From Glycomyces sp. TRM65418 (lineage in GTDB: Bacteria > Actinomycetota > Actinomycetes > Mycobacteriales > Micromonosporaceae), in contig NZ_JAJFAX010000006.1 of assembly GCF_019710475.1 (NCBI RefSeq), forward strand, positions 186,001 through 250,000: a stretch of 64,000 nucleotides of DNA, given 5' to 3'. Below the pieces are notes generated by a model. It ran no database searches. It saw only the letters and a list, made by a program, of their open reading frames with translations, and was not told where the DNA came from. Within the stretch, counting starts at the first letter, position 1; every line of letters starts with the position of its first letter. The translations under genes were made by a program, and so were the position numbers. Shown here in pieces: positions 51,169 to 60,209 of this stretch.

Positions 51169-52045
51169 AGATTGTCCCGTTATTGGTTGTGGGCGTTGCT
51201 GATCGCCGTGGTGGCCGTGGCTGTTTGAGGTTGTTCAGGCGGTGCGTGCGAGGTTGTGGAGGCGTGCGATGCCGAGCATCGCTTCGGCGACACCGTCGCC
51301 ACGGAGGCGGCAGTCGCGCAGGATCTTCCAGGTCTTCATCCGCGCGAACGCGTGCTCGACGCGGGAGCGGACCTGCCGATGGGAAGCATTGTGCGCTTCC
51401 TTCCAGGCGGTCAGATCCTCGCCGGGTCGGCGGCGGTGCGGGATGATCGCCGAGGTCGCGATGTAGCCGCCATCGCCGATCACCGTCGCGTTCCGGACGG
51501 CGTGCTCGGCTCCGGACTCGCCGAACGCGCGGCAGTCGTTGCGGTTGCCCGGCAGCGGTGTGCCGACGACGACCACCAGCTGGGTGTCGGCATCGATGAC
51601 CACCTGGTGGTTGGTGGAGTGCCGGTAGTTCTTGCTCGGCGCGGCGATGGATCGGTCGCAAGTGGGAACCAGAGTGCCGTCAACGATCAGTACCGTGCCA
51701 GGGGCGAAGCGTTTGCGCGGGCGCAGGGCCAGCTTCGGGCCCAGGTCGTCGATGATGCGGTCGGCAGCGGACTTCGAGACACCGAATAGCGGCGCGAGTT
51801 GGCGCATCGTGAGGTTGGTCCGCCAGTACGCGGCGACCAGCAGCACCCGGTCGGCCAACGAAAGGCTCCAAGGCCGGCCCCGACGAACCGGATCGGCGCC
51901 CTCGCGCTCCAACTGCCGGACCAGCTTGGCGAGCACCCGAGGTCGCAGCCCCGAAAACGGCTCGATCCACGACTCCTCGGCCGCCGTCACCACACCCACC
52001 CGGGCATCCTAAACCCTTGCCCCACAACCAATAACGGGACAACCT
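51169..52045 (-). mobile_element. IS5-family insertion sequence, 877 bp, intact
   Basis: Ends AGATTGTCCCGTTATTGG (from 51169) and the inverted AGGTTGTCCCGTTATTGG (to 52045); the match continues several bases further inward. CTAG flanks both sides (51165-51168, 52046-52049). Its right end abuts the decayed distal end of CRISPR array 1. Confidence 0.92.
51235..51999 (-). CDS. IS5-family transposase (intact)
   Basis: 254 residues from GTG/ATG 51999 (GVVTAAEESWIEPFSGL). HTH and DDE motifs as in the 41250-42017 copy: AYWRTNLTMRQLAPLFGVSKSAADRI, VLIVDGTLVPTCDRS, VIGDGGYIATSAIIPHRR and VRSRVEHAFARMKTWKILRDC. Probably functional. Confidence 0.92.
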   Translation of the reverse strand: MGVVTAAEESWIEPFSGLRPRVLAKLVRQLEREGADPVRRGRPWSLSLADRVLLVAAYWRTNLTMRQLAPLFGVSKSAADRIIDDLGPKLALRPRKRFAPGTVLIVDGTLVPTCDRSIAAPSKNYRHSTNHQVVIDADTQLVVVVGTPLPGNRNDCRAFGESGAEHAVRNATVIGDGGYIATSAIIPHRRRPGEDLTAWKEAHNASHRQVRSRVEHAFARMKTWKILRDCRLRGDGVAEAMLGIARLHNLARTA

Positions 52046-52056
52046 CTAGGCACAAT

Positions 52057-52650
52057 TACACAAAGGCGACCCAAGGCGAACCTCCAGCGCGACCTCCCTG
52101 AGACCGGGCGGGGCCTGCCAAATCCCGTGGTTGCGATCCTCGCTGGAGGCGGACCTCCGGCGCCACTCGATGGTCGGGTCGAGCTCGACGCCGAGGGAGG
52201 CGTTGCGATCCTCGCCGGAGGCGAACCTCCGACGCCACGGACGTCCCTTTCCCGATCGCCGCCTCGAAGACCCTGTTGCGATCCTGGCTGGAGGTGAACC
52301 TCCGGCGCCACCTCGGCACGGTCCTTGAAGCCGCCAGGGTCGTTCCAGTTGCGATCCTCGCCGGAGGCGGACCTCCGGCACCGCACGCCCGGACAGCCGC
52401 TCACTCCCCAGGCGGCATAGTTGCGAACCTTGCCGGAGGCGAACCTCCGGTTCCACCAAGCTCTCCGGCCTGACCGGGATGATCCCCGACTGGTTGCGAG
52501 TCTCGCCGGAGGGGAACCTCCAGCGTCACCTCGAAGACGAGCTGGCTGCCGCGCTGGATGACCCGGTTGCGAACCTCACTGGAGGCGAACCTCCGGCGCC
52601 ACGTCGACCTCAGCACCTACGACAGGTGGGAGTCAGGGTTGCGATCCTCG
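52057..52650 (-). CRISPR. CRISPR array 1, type I-C, repeats all different
   Basis: Seven complete 37-nt repeats start at 52130, 52202, 52275, 52348, 52420, 52493 and 52566. A decayed one is at about 52057-52093 and a half repeat at 52638-52650. Spacers are 35-36 nt. Read on the minus strand the repeat runs GTGGCGCCGGAGGTTCGCCT to CCGGCGAGGATCGCAAC, with an 8-bp hairpin (GCCGGAGG/CCTCCGGC, loop TTCG) and the handle ATCGCAAC. No two repeats are identical. It lies directly after cas7 on the same strand, with only about 46 bases available as leader. Confidence 0.95.
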
Positions 52651-52696
52651 TCTACGCAGCGTGGTTCTTCGGAGATCCTCTACCCACGCCCTCTCG

Positions 52697-53599
52697 TTAT
52701 GAGGCCGTCCACAAGTCAACGAGTACCGAAGCCTCCACGCCTGCGGGCAGGTTTTCAAGGTCGACTTGCATGCGGTAGTCGGTCATTTCGCGTGCGGGTT
52801 TGCCGTCGAGGGCCTCGGTGCGTTCGATGCGCACTCGTTGGGCGAGCGCGTGTGCGGGGGCGTTGCCGAGGAGCGAGGCGTGGCTGAAGACGATCAGGCC
52901 GCAGAGTTTCATCTCGCCGCGGGCGGAGGAGCGGTCGTGTTCGAACATGTACTCGATCGAGCGCCACAGCACCTCCAAGTCCTCGGCCTGCACCCCGGTC
53001 TTCGCGCCCTTCGCCGCCGAGTAGTGCAAGGTCCCGCGGTAGAGGCCGTAGGGGACGGTCCACTTGCGGCCCATCTCGGAGACCTTGCCGCTCTCGAGGT
53101 CCGCGGGTTTCGTGGGCGTGACCCTGGTGATGGTGTGTTCGATGGGTGCGATCTCTTCGATGCTGCGGGCGAAGGAGATCTGGACCGGCCCGTAGACGTG
53201 TCCGGCGCCGCGTTGGTTGCCGACTTTCTCGCCGGTGGACATGACCGCGCCGAACATGCGGATGTCGAAGTAGCGCTCGCACAGCCACCGCTGCGCCGCG
53301 GCCGGGTCGCGTTTGCCCTTAGCGGGAGCGGTCGCGTCCAAGGCGCCGTCGATGTGGGTGTTCAGAGCGGTGCCGGCCTCGACGAAGATGCCGTAGCGGT
53401 CGTCGCCTTCCTTGACCAGCGGCACGGTGTTGCGGATCTTGCGTTTGATGGCGACGTCGCTGACCAGGCCTTGGCCGGTCTCGCCGTCCTGGCGGGGTTG
53501 GTTGCCAGCGTCGGGGTCGCCGTTGGGGTTGCCGTCAGTGACGTCGAAGAGCAGCACGGCGTCGTGGCGCACGGCGGGGTTGAGGTAGGGAGCGGTCAT
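52697..53599 (-). CDS. cas7c: Cas7c (Csd2), Cascade backbone
   Basis: 300 residues. The family signature at the N-terminus is DAVLLFDVTDGNPNGDPDAGNQPR, followed by VSDVAIKRKIRNTV, typical of Csd2/Cas7 of type I-C. Other landmarks: RYFDIRMFGAVMSTGEK and GPVQISFARSIEEI. Several copies coat the crRNA spacer in Cascade. The ATG overlaps the cas8c stop by 4 bases. It is the last cas gene; cas4, cas1 and cas2, which normally follow, are missing and array 1 begins instead. Confidence 0.95.
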   Translation of the reverse strand: MTAPYLNPAVRHDAVLLFDVTDGNPNGDPDAGNQPRQDGETGQGLVSDVAIKRKIRNTVPLVKEGDDRYGIFVEAGTALNTHIDGALDATAPAKGKRDPAAAQRWLCERYFDIRMFGAVMSTGEKVGNQRGAGHVYGPVQISFARSIEEIAPIEHTITRVTPTKPADLESGKVSEMGRKWTVPYGLYRGTLHYSAAKGAKTGVQAEDLEVLWRSIEYMFEHDRSSARGEMKLCGLIVFSHASLLGNAPAHALAQRVRIERTEALDGKPAREMTDYRMQVDLENLPAGVEASVLVDLWTAS

Positions 53600-55485
53600 T
53601 CGTCGTCGCCTTCTGGTGAGTCGTTGTCGGCAGCTTCGCCGTTGTCGTCGGTGGGCTTGACCGTCCGGTGCTGCCCTTGGTGGTGGTAGCCGAGGATGAA
53701 GTCCATCTGCTGGTCGTGTCGGCCCCGATCGGGCTCAGGTTCCATGAGCCGGTGGAGTCGCTCGATCTCGTTCTCCACCCAGATCCGGTAGCCCTTCTGC
53801 TTCTCGTCGCTGCGCAGGCGCTTGGCCCAGGCGGCCGAGAGCTGCGCACCCGCTCGTAGTCCGAGGGTCGGGTTGACGACCGAGCCTGCGTAGTAACGGT
53901 CTTTGAAGGTCGTGTTGATCGCGGTTCTGCCGCCATCCTTGCGGCCTTGCATGTATTCGTTGCTCGAGCGCCGTTGCAGGGATTCGTACAGGGCGAACAG
54001 CCTTCCCGCCAGGTATCCGAAGGTGTGGCGGTTCTCGTCCAGGCCCGCTGTCATGCGTCCGCTCCTTTCGTAGTGTCGGTTGAAGACGAGCCGCAGGACG
54101 GCGGCTCGGGCGGCGTCGACGCGGCCGTCGCGCCGGATACGGGAGACGAGGTGCTGCGAGATCGCTAGCGGCGGCTGGTGTCCGAACAGGGCGCAGTGCA
54201 GCAGGGTCGTCTCGAAGCGAAGTGGCCGGTCTGCGCCGGTCGCGCCGAACGGGGCGTACTCGCCGGCCTTGCCGGTCTTTTTCACGCTGGTGCGGATGAA
54301 CCGCCCTGATGCGTAGGCGAGTTTCTTGATCGAGGGGTGGATGATCCCGTTCCAGGTCTCGATCGCGATGTCGTCGAACCAGAGCCCGAGGTTCCGCCGC
54401 ACCGCGGGCAGCGGCATCTCCACCCAGTCGTGCACCATCAGGCGCGACACGTTCCCGCTGATCGTCGCCGAGTAGAACAAGTCGACCGCTGTCTCGGCGT
54501 GCTGCACGGCCTTCTCGTGTCCGCGTTCGGCCGCCAGGACCAGGTCCTCGATGACCTCCCGTCGGCGGCGCCGTTCCTCGTTGCCACCGGCTCGCATCAC
54601 GTACTGGACCGGGATTTCGGCGTCTTCTTTGGTCCACCACACCATCGCTGCGCCATCGGCTTGCGCGCAGTGCTCGGCATTCTCAAGGAGCGACCGCAAA
54701 GCGGTCGTGGAGCGCCGGCCGCAGTCGCTGCAGATCGGCGCGTGTCGCAGGTCGGTGGCGCCGAGGAATCCGTGCGTCGGCTTGTTGACGCTGGTGAGCA
54801 CCACACTCTGCGTCGCGCCGGGCACCAGATGCTTCGGCAGTTGCTGCGGGATGGTCTTCAGCAGCTGCCCGGCCTCGCCGCACAGCAGGCAGTGCCCGGT
54901 CTCGCCGCTGCCTTTGCGGCCTTCGGCCTGGGTCCGCCAGAAGGACTGGGCGCTCGGGTGCCCGAACGCGTACTTGCCGTCGACCTTGAACGCCACCAGG
55001 TCGCCGCGGGCCCAGGTCGGCATTTCGATCTCGTTGCCCTCGTCATCCTTCCCGATCGCGGTCGGCTGGGCGATCCGCTCATGGTGACCAGCGGCGAAGA
55101 ACGCCGCGATCACCGCCGCAGGCCCATCCGGGTCGGCACCAGCCCACGCTGCGTTGAGCGCCACGAAGGCATCGTGGCAGCGGTGGACACGTTCCGGCTT
55201 CGAGGGAGCCTTCGGATCGGTACTTACCCAGCCGAGCGCGTACTCGAGCGTGTCGACGCCGATGCTCGGGGAGATGGCGGACGTCTTCGTCACCGAGGGC
55301 ACCGGCAACGGCAGGCCGAATCGGTGCTCCTTCTCGCCCTTGAGGGTCCGCAAGCGGGCTTGCTTGGGGGACCCGTCCGGGTTGAGCGCGATGACCCAGG
55401 CGACCGGTTTGCGCTGATAGAACGCGGGTATCTGGTCGCCCGTCTCGAGATGGTCGCGCGCGTATGCGGCCAGTTGCTTGAGCAT
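53596..55485 (-). CDS. cas8c: Cas8c (Csd1), Cascade large subunit
   Basis: 629 residues, type I-C large subunit, which recognises the PAM and opens target DNA. The N-terminus LKQLAAYARDHLETGDQIPAFYQRKPVAWVI is typical of Csd1. Paired cysteines HCLLCGEAGQ and ICSDCGRRST form the expected zinc site. The C-terminal helical part (KKLAYASGRFIRTSV, FNRHYERSGRMTAGLDENRHTFGYLAGRLFALYESLQ) would include the fused small-subunit function; type I-C often makes Cas11c from an internal start. The start at 55485 overlaps the cas5c stop. The tail is acidic (DDNGEAADNDSPEGDDE). Confidence 0.95.
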   Translation of the reverse strand: MLKQLAAYARDHLETGDQIPAFYQRKPVAWVIALNPDGSPKQARLRTLKGEKEHRFGLPLPVPSVTKTSAISPSIGVDTLEYALGWVSTDPKAPSKPERVHRCHDAFVALNAAWAGADPDGPAAVIAAFFAAGHHERIAQPTAIGKDDEGNEIEMPTWARGDLVAFKVDGKYAFGHPSAQSFWRTQAEGRKGSGETGHCLLCGEAGQLLKTIPQQLPKHLVPGATQSVVLTSVNKPTHGFLGATDLRHAPICSDCGRRSTTALRSLLENAEHCAQADGAAMVWWTKEDAEIPVQYVMRAGGNEERRRRREVIEDLVLAAERGHEKAVQHAETAVDLFYSATISGNVSRLMVHDWVEMPLPAVRRNLGLWFDDIAIETWNGIIHPSIKKLAYASGRFIRTSVKKTGKAGEYAPFGATGADRPLRFETTLLHCALFGHQPPLAISQHLVSRIRRDGRVDAARAAVLRLVFNRHYERSGRMTAGLDENRHTFGYLAGRLFALYESLQRRSSNEYMQGRKDGGRTAINTTFKDRYYAGSVVNPTLGLRAGAQLSAAWAKRLRSDEKQKGYRIWVENEIERLHRLMEPEPDRGRHDQQMDFILGYHHQGQHRTVKPTDDNGEAADNDSPEGDDE

Positions 55486-56183
55486 CAGGGCACCTGCCCG
55501 GCCGGCAGCGCGATCCCGCGCGCGGGCACCCGGAGGACGCCGCGTTCGAGCCGGGCGGTGAACCACTCCGTGCGGCCGGTCTGGTAGTCCACGCGCAGCG
55601 GCATGGTCCCGAGGTCGCGCGAGTCCATGATGCGCTGCTCGTCGTCGGCGTTCCCGAAGTAGGCCGTGAACTCTCTGGTGCCCAGGTACGGCTGGGCGAA
55701 GCAGGCACCGCGGTCGACTCTCCGCCGCAGCTGGTCCCGGTAGGCGGCGATCGGTTTGTCGGCGTGCGGTAGGCGAACCAGGTGCGCGTGGATCCGGTAC
55801 TTCACCTCGCGCAGGCACAGCGCGTTGCGCTGGTCGCGGCTCGCGGCCGTGTCGACCCGGCGAGTCCCCTTGGCGGCCTCGAAGAGCGGCGGCAGGTCGC
55901 TGGTCTCGTTGCGGCGGATCTCGAACTGCTTGATGGGAGCGAGGACCTCGATCGCCGCGATCTCGTAGCGGACCTCGGGCTTCCAGTAGATGGCCTCCAG
56001 GACGCCTTTCGCCGCGCTGGGCGTCATGGCGTCGTAGGTGAGCCGCTCGGTCTTCATGTCGGGCCGCGTGAACAGCGCGCCTTCGCCCCAGACCTGGACG
56101 ACCAGCGCGGGCTGGCGGTCCGGGCCCGGGTCTAGGACCAGCGGCTCGGGGTCGCGGTCGACGACCGCTTGGTTGGGTCTCAT
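55485..56183 (-). CDS. cas5c: Cas5c (Cas5d), pre-crRNA endoribonuclease
   Basis: 232 residues. In type I-C, Cas5c takes the place of Cas6, cutting the repeat at the base of its hairpin and capping the 5-prime handle. The N-terminal VVQVWGEGALFTRPDMKTERLTYDAMTPSAAKGVLEAIYWKP is diagnostic of this family. The start at 56183 (MRPNQAVV) overlaps the cas3 stop (ATGA); a 14-codon upstream extension is rejected. Because it must recognise the repeat hairpin, it is the key protein for interpreting the repeat variation in this locus. Confidence 0.94.
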   Translation of the reverse strand: MRPNQAVVDRDPEPLVLDPGPDRQPALVVQVWGEGALFTRPDMKTERLTYDAMTPSAAKGVLEAIYWKPEVRYEIAAIEVLAPIKQFEIRRNETSDLPPLFEAAKGTRRVDTAASRDQRNALCLREVKYRIHAHLVRLPHADKPIAAYRDQLRRRVDRGACFAQPYLGTREFTAYFGNADDEQRIMDSRDLGTMPLRVDYQTGRTEWFTARLERGVLRVPARGIALPAGQVP

Positions 56184-58432
56184 TCGATTTCCAGACCGGT
56201 GAGTGGGTTGTAGGTTCCTTGCCACACCGCGACCGATCCCGGTCGGGCCGGCTCGCCGATGATGGTCTTGAGACGAGACTTGACCGTGTCCTTCTGGGCG
56301 CGGTGCAAGCTCAGATTCACGATGTACGGCTGCAGCCCCCGCATCGCCGCCCGGCTCCTGCCGGGATCGGCGGCGCGTTTGACGAGCGCATCCGGTGCCC
56401 CTTGGAGCGGAACACCATGGTGCACCGAGGGTCCGACATGAAGGCCCGAACAGGCCGATGCAGACACGATCACGGCGATCGTCTCGTCATCGATCATCTT
56501 GAACGCCCGGCCCCGGTCCCGCAAGCTCGGCTTGTCGCGGTCCTTCGTCAAGGGCCCCAGGGCGACCGCCTCGTAGTCCAGTTCCAAGCGCGCCTGCTGG
56601 ATCGCGGCGGCCGCGGAGCCGGGCGCGTCGAGGTTCAGCTCGTCCCAGAGCTCGTTCCAGTAGTCGGCCTGCGCCCCGGCCGCATCGGGGTCGGCCAGGC
56701 CCGGGCCGAAGTGGTCGAGGGTCAGGCCGATGAGCTTGTCCAGGCCGGCGGGCTTGCCGCCGTCGAGCGGGTTGAACACGACCACCAGACCGCCGCCGGC
56801 CCACCGCCGCTCGCGGTCCGCACGCCCGGCCGCCTGGAGGATCGAATCGATCGAGGTGATCGCCCTGAAGACGACCGGGAAGTCCAGATTCACCCCGGCT
56901 TCGATGAGTGGCGTCGAGGCGACGAGCGTCGGGAGCTTCGCATCGAGCCGCTGCCGGATCAGCTCCATGACCGCCAGACGGTGGCCGGGCATGAGCAGCG
57001 TCGAAAGGTGAAAGACGCCCTCACGGCCTGCCGTTTCCCAGGCCTTCGCGACCGTCGCGGCATCGGCAATGGTGTTCGTGACCACCAGGGCGGACCCGTG
57101 CTCGGCGGCCCGCGCCGCCACCTGGCTGAGCCGCGGTCGCGGATCAAGCCACCACTCGTACCGAATCGGCGTCGTTGCCACCGGCACCGCCAGCGGCTTC
57201 GGCACGATGTCGGTGACCGGCAGACCCTGGAACGGCTGCAGCGACCAGAACGCCGGCTGCGTGGCCGAGCACAGCAGCACGGTCGCGTTGAAGTGCTCGA
57301 CGAACGAGCGGAGTCCGTCGAGGATCGGGACCAGCAGCCGGTACGGAAGCCCCTGGACCTCATCGAGGATGATGACCGAGTTGGCCAGCCGATGCAGACG
57401 CCGCGTCGCCGAGGCGGTACGACCGAACATCGACTCGAACAGCCGCACCGTCGTCGTGATCACGACGGGCGCATCCCAGTTCTCCGCGGCCTCGCGCTCC
57501 CACCTGCGACCCGCCCCTTCCATGTCGACACCCGAATGGTGCTCGAGCACCACCCGCTCCTCCGCCGTGTCAAGGAGATGCCGGTACTCCTCGGCGTTCT
57601 GCTCGGTCACCGTCTTCCACGGCACCGCCACGACCACCCGCCGCTTGCCATGAACCGCGGCATGGCTGAGCGCGAACCCCATGCCGCTGAAGGTCTTGCC
57701 CAGGCCGGTGCCCACCGAGAGCCGGTAAATGCCCGGCGCGGACACGGCCGCCTCGATGCATGCCTCGTAGATCGCCTGACGCTCAGGATCCCGCGGCGAC
57801 GGTTCACGATCGGCCAGCGTCGCCTCTCTCGCCTTCTCAAAACGGCGGAGAAGATGATCGAAGTCAGCGGGAGCCGCAGGGGTCGCCTGCTCCTGGTCCG
57901 CGAAGTGCGCCGCCGTATCGAGGAAGTCGGCGTCGACCAGCGCACTGAACAGCAGCCGCAGACCCATCTCCGTGACATGGGGGTGCTCCCAGGGAAGCCG
58001 GAGCTGCTCGGCCCACTGGAGATCACCGGTCACCTCCGTGTAGCGGCCTCGCGCGTCGGCGAGCGCCTCCAAATCGATCCGGCCCAGCGATTCCCTGCTG
58101 CGTTTCACCGACCGCGGCGAGGTCAGCCCGCCGTGATGACCGTGCAGCACTACCGAGAGGTCGCCGAGACCGAGCTGTTCGGCCACTTCGCACCCGAGCG
58201 TCTTATGGTCGATACCGACCCGCTCTTTCGTCCCACTGACAGCTTCAAGCTTCTCCTGCCACACAACCGCGCACTTGCCGCAGTCATGCAGCAGACCGAT
58301 CAACCGCGCCAGATCCGAGCAGTTGAACTCGACCGCGAACCATGCCGCCAACTCACCTACCTCGCACAAATGCACCGCAAGCGGATGCACCTTCCCTCGC
58401 TTCGACTTGCTGTGAGCGAATGCCAAAGCCAC
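56180..58432 (-). CDS. cas3: Cas3 helicase-nuclease
   Basis: 750 residues. The N-terminal HD nuclease has HPLAVHL, LIGLLHDCGKCAV and HGHHGGL metal ligands. The superfamily 2 helicase core has GTGLGKTFSGM (Walker A), VIILDEVQGLPY (motif II), LLCSATQPAFW (motif III), NTIADAATVAKAWE (IV region) and SILQAAGRADRERR (VI). It is recruited by Cascade to degrade invading DNA. All motifs are intact, so interference should be possible if crRNAs are made. First gene of the operon, divergent from array 2. Confidence 0.95.
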   Translation of the reverse strand: MALAFAHSKSKRGKVHPLAVHLCEVGELAAWFAVEFNCSDLARLIGLLHDCGKCAVVWQEKLEAVSGTKERVGIDHKTLGCEVAEQLGLGDLSVVLHGHHGGLTSPRSVKRSRESLGRIDLEALADARGRYTEVTGDLQWAEQLRLPWEHPHVTEMGLRLLFSALVDADFLDTAAHFADQEQATPAAPADFDHLLRRFEKAREATLADREPSPRDPERQAIYEACIEAAVSAPGIYRLSVGTGLGKTFSGMGFALSHAAVHGKRRVVVAVPWKTVTEQNAEEYRHLLDTAEERVVLEHHSGVDMEGAGRRWEREAAENWDAPVVITTTVRLFESMFGRTASATRRLHRLANSVIILDEVQGLPYRLLVPILDGLRSFVEHFNATVLLCSATQPAFWSLQPFQGLPVTDIVPKPLAVPVATTPIRYEWWLDPRPRLSQVAARAAEHGSALVVTNTIADAATVAKAWETAGREGVFHLSTLLMPGHRLAVMELIRQRLDAKLPTLVASTPLIEAGVNLDFPVVFRAITSIDSILQAAGRADRERRWAGGGLVVVFNPLDGGKPAGLDKLIGLTLDHFGPGLADPDAAGAQADYWNELWDELNLDAPGSAAAAIQQARLELDYEAVALGPLTKDRDKPSLRDRGRAFKMIDDETIAVIVSASACSGLHVGPSVHHGVPLQGAPDALVKRAADPGRSRAAMRGLQPYIVNLSLHRAQKDTVKSRLKTIIGEPARPGSVAVWQGTYNPLTGLEIE

Positions 58433-58663
58433 CTCCTCGATTCCCCGAGCGTCAACACGGCAAAACGCCGCAGACTATTGCAAACCTCGACCACCGCTCG
58501 GTCGCTGAAGAAGCCACGCTCGGAAAACTGCACGACCTCTTGTGCGACAAGAGCTCCAACACTGCAAACCACACATGACTGAACTTCAGATTGCGCTATG
58601 TCCATCCTCGACGCAAGGACGGGGCGACGGATTCACCCATCTGAGTGTTTCCAACATCGAGGT
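58433..58663. promoter_or_regulatory. cas3-array 2 intergenic region (promoter and leader)
   Basis: 231 bases between the divergent cas3 start and the first recognisable array 2 repeat. It should contain the cas operon promoter (minus strand) and the array 2 leader (plus strand). I see no clear consensus promoter and no gene. The part near the array is not A/T-rich as leaders often are. Confidence 0.45.
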
Positions 58664-60209
58664 CGACCAGTACCGCCCGACTCGGGCGAGGATCCGCACC
58701 TGCTCGACACTCCCGAGCATTCCCGCGGCCAGCAGGCGATCAGAGGTTCGCCTCCCGCAAGGAGGGCAACTCATCTCAGAGCCGCAGCTCGATGTAGGTT
58801 TCGGATAGCGCCGAAGGTTCACCTTCGGCAAGGATCGCAACATGCTCCTGGTGCTGGATGCACTGCGCGAGCGACCGTGACATCGGAGGTTCGCCTTCGT
58901 CGAGGATCGCAACGCGGGTGAGCAGTGCATCAGCGTACCGGCCCCCTGGTGACGCCGGAGTTTCGCCTCCGGCGAGAATCGCAACCGATGACCACCACCA
59001 CCCCTGTCCCGTCCGACACCGACGTGGCGCCGGAGGTTCGCTTTCGGCGAGGATCGCAACCAGCCGCGCTTGCCAAGCTGGACGCCCCATCGCTGTGACG
59101 CCAGGGTTCGTCTTCGGTGAGGATCGCAACCCAACTACCGTTTACCTTGAACCGTTCCACGGGAAGTGGCGCCGGAGGTTCGCCTTTGGCAAGGATCGCA
59201 ACTCGAGGTCGGTCATGCCGCCGCCGGACGGCGTGCGGTGGCGCTGGAGGTTCGTTTTCGGTGAGGATCGCAACGAGCCGACCTGGTCGAGCTTGACCGC
59301 CAGCTCGTAGTGGCGCCGAAGATCCGACTCCGGCGAGGATCGCAACGCCTCCTTCGCACCGGGGAGATCGGCCACCACCAGGTGGCGCTGGAGGTACACC
59401 TTCGGTGAGGATCGCAAGAAGGGCACCGACGGCTCGGACTACGTGTGCGGGCGTGGCGCCGGAGATATGCCTTCGGCGAGGATCGCAACAGGATCTGGAG
59501 GATGATGCCGCCGATGGCGGCGGTGTGGCGTCGGAGGTTCGTTTTCGACGAGGATCGCAACCAATCCATCGTGCAGTGCTGGTGCATGACCACGGGGTGG
59601 CGCCGGGGTTTTGCCTTCGGCGAGGATTGCAACCGGCTCCAGCTCGACGACGACGGGCTCACGCTCATGTAGCGATGGAGATTCGTTCGGTGAGGATCGC
59701 AACAGCTGGGCCTGGGCGAGGGTGACAGGCATGGCGCATAGCGCTGGAGGTTCGTCTCCGGCGAGGATCGCAACTGCTACACCGATGCTGAGGAGATCGC
59801 GCGCACCGAGTGGCGCCGGCGGGTCATCTCCAGTGAGGATCGCAACCGCATCTTCCGCCTGGGCCAGTGGGTGGACGGCGTGTGGCGCTGGAGGTTTGCC
59901 TCCGGCGAGGGTCGCAACTGGAATTGGATCGAGTACTCCGTGACGGTGTCAAGGTAGTGCCGGAGGTCCGCCTTCGGCGAGGATCGCAACCACGGCTAAG
60001 TCTGGAAGTCCAGGCCTTTCTGGAATGGCGCCGGAGGTTGGCCTCCGGCGAGGATTGCAACGACGAGTACACCGAGCTCAAGGTCTCCGTGCAGTTCGGC
60101 AGTGGCACCGGAGGTTTGCTTTCGGCGAGGACTGCAACACGGGCCCTATACTTGACAACCGTCTCACGAGATGTGGCGCCAGAGGTTCGTCTTTGGCGCG
60201 GTCTGTTTA
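58664..60209 (+). CRISPR. CRISPR array 2, type I-C, 21 divergent repeats
   Basis: Repeats of 35-37 nt start at 58734, 58805, 58877, 58949, 59024, 59095, 59166, 59238, 59310, 59382, 59453, 59525, 59597, 59669, 59738, 59810, 59882, 59954, 60025, 60102 and 60173 (last one decayed at its 3-prime half). A vestigial repeat end at about 58664-58700 keeps the period. Spacers are 33-40 nt, mostly 35. Each repeat differs from the others, but the 8-bp hairpin and the final ATCGCAAC handle are largely kept. The consensus equals that of array 1. Transcribed away from cas3. Confidence 0.95.

Noticed and set aside
52697-53599. Type III or I-E assignment of the CRISPR locus
   Set aside because: Cas7 and Cas8 match Csd2 and Csd1, the order cas3-cas5-cas8-cas7 is that of type I-C, and no cas6, cas10 or cse genes are present.
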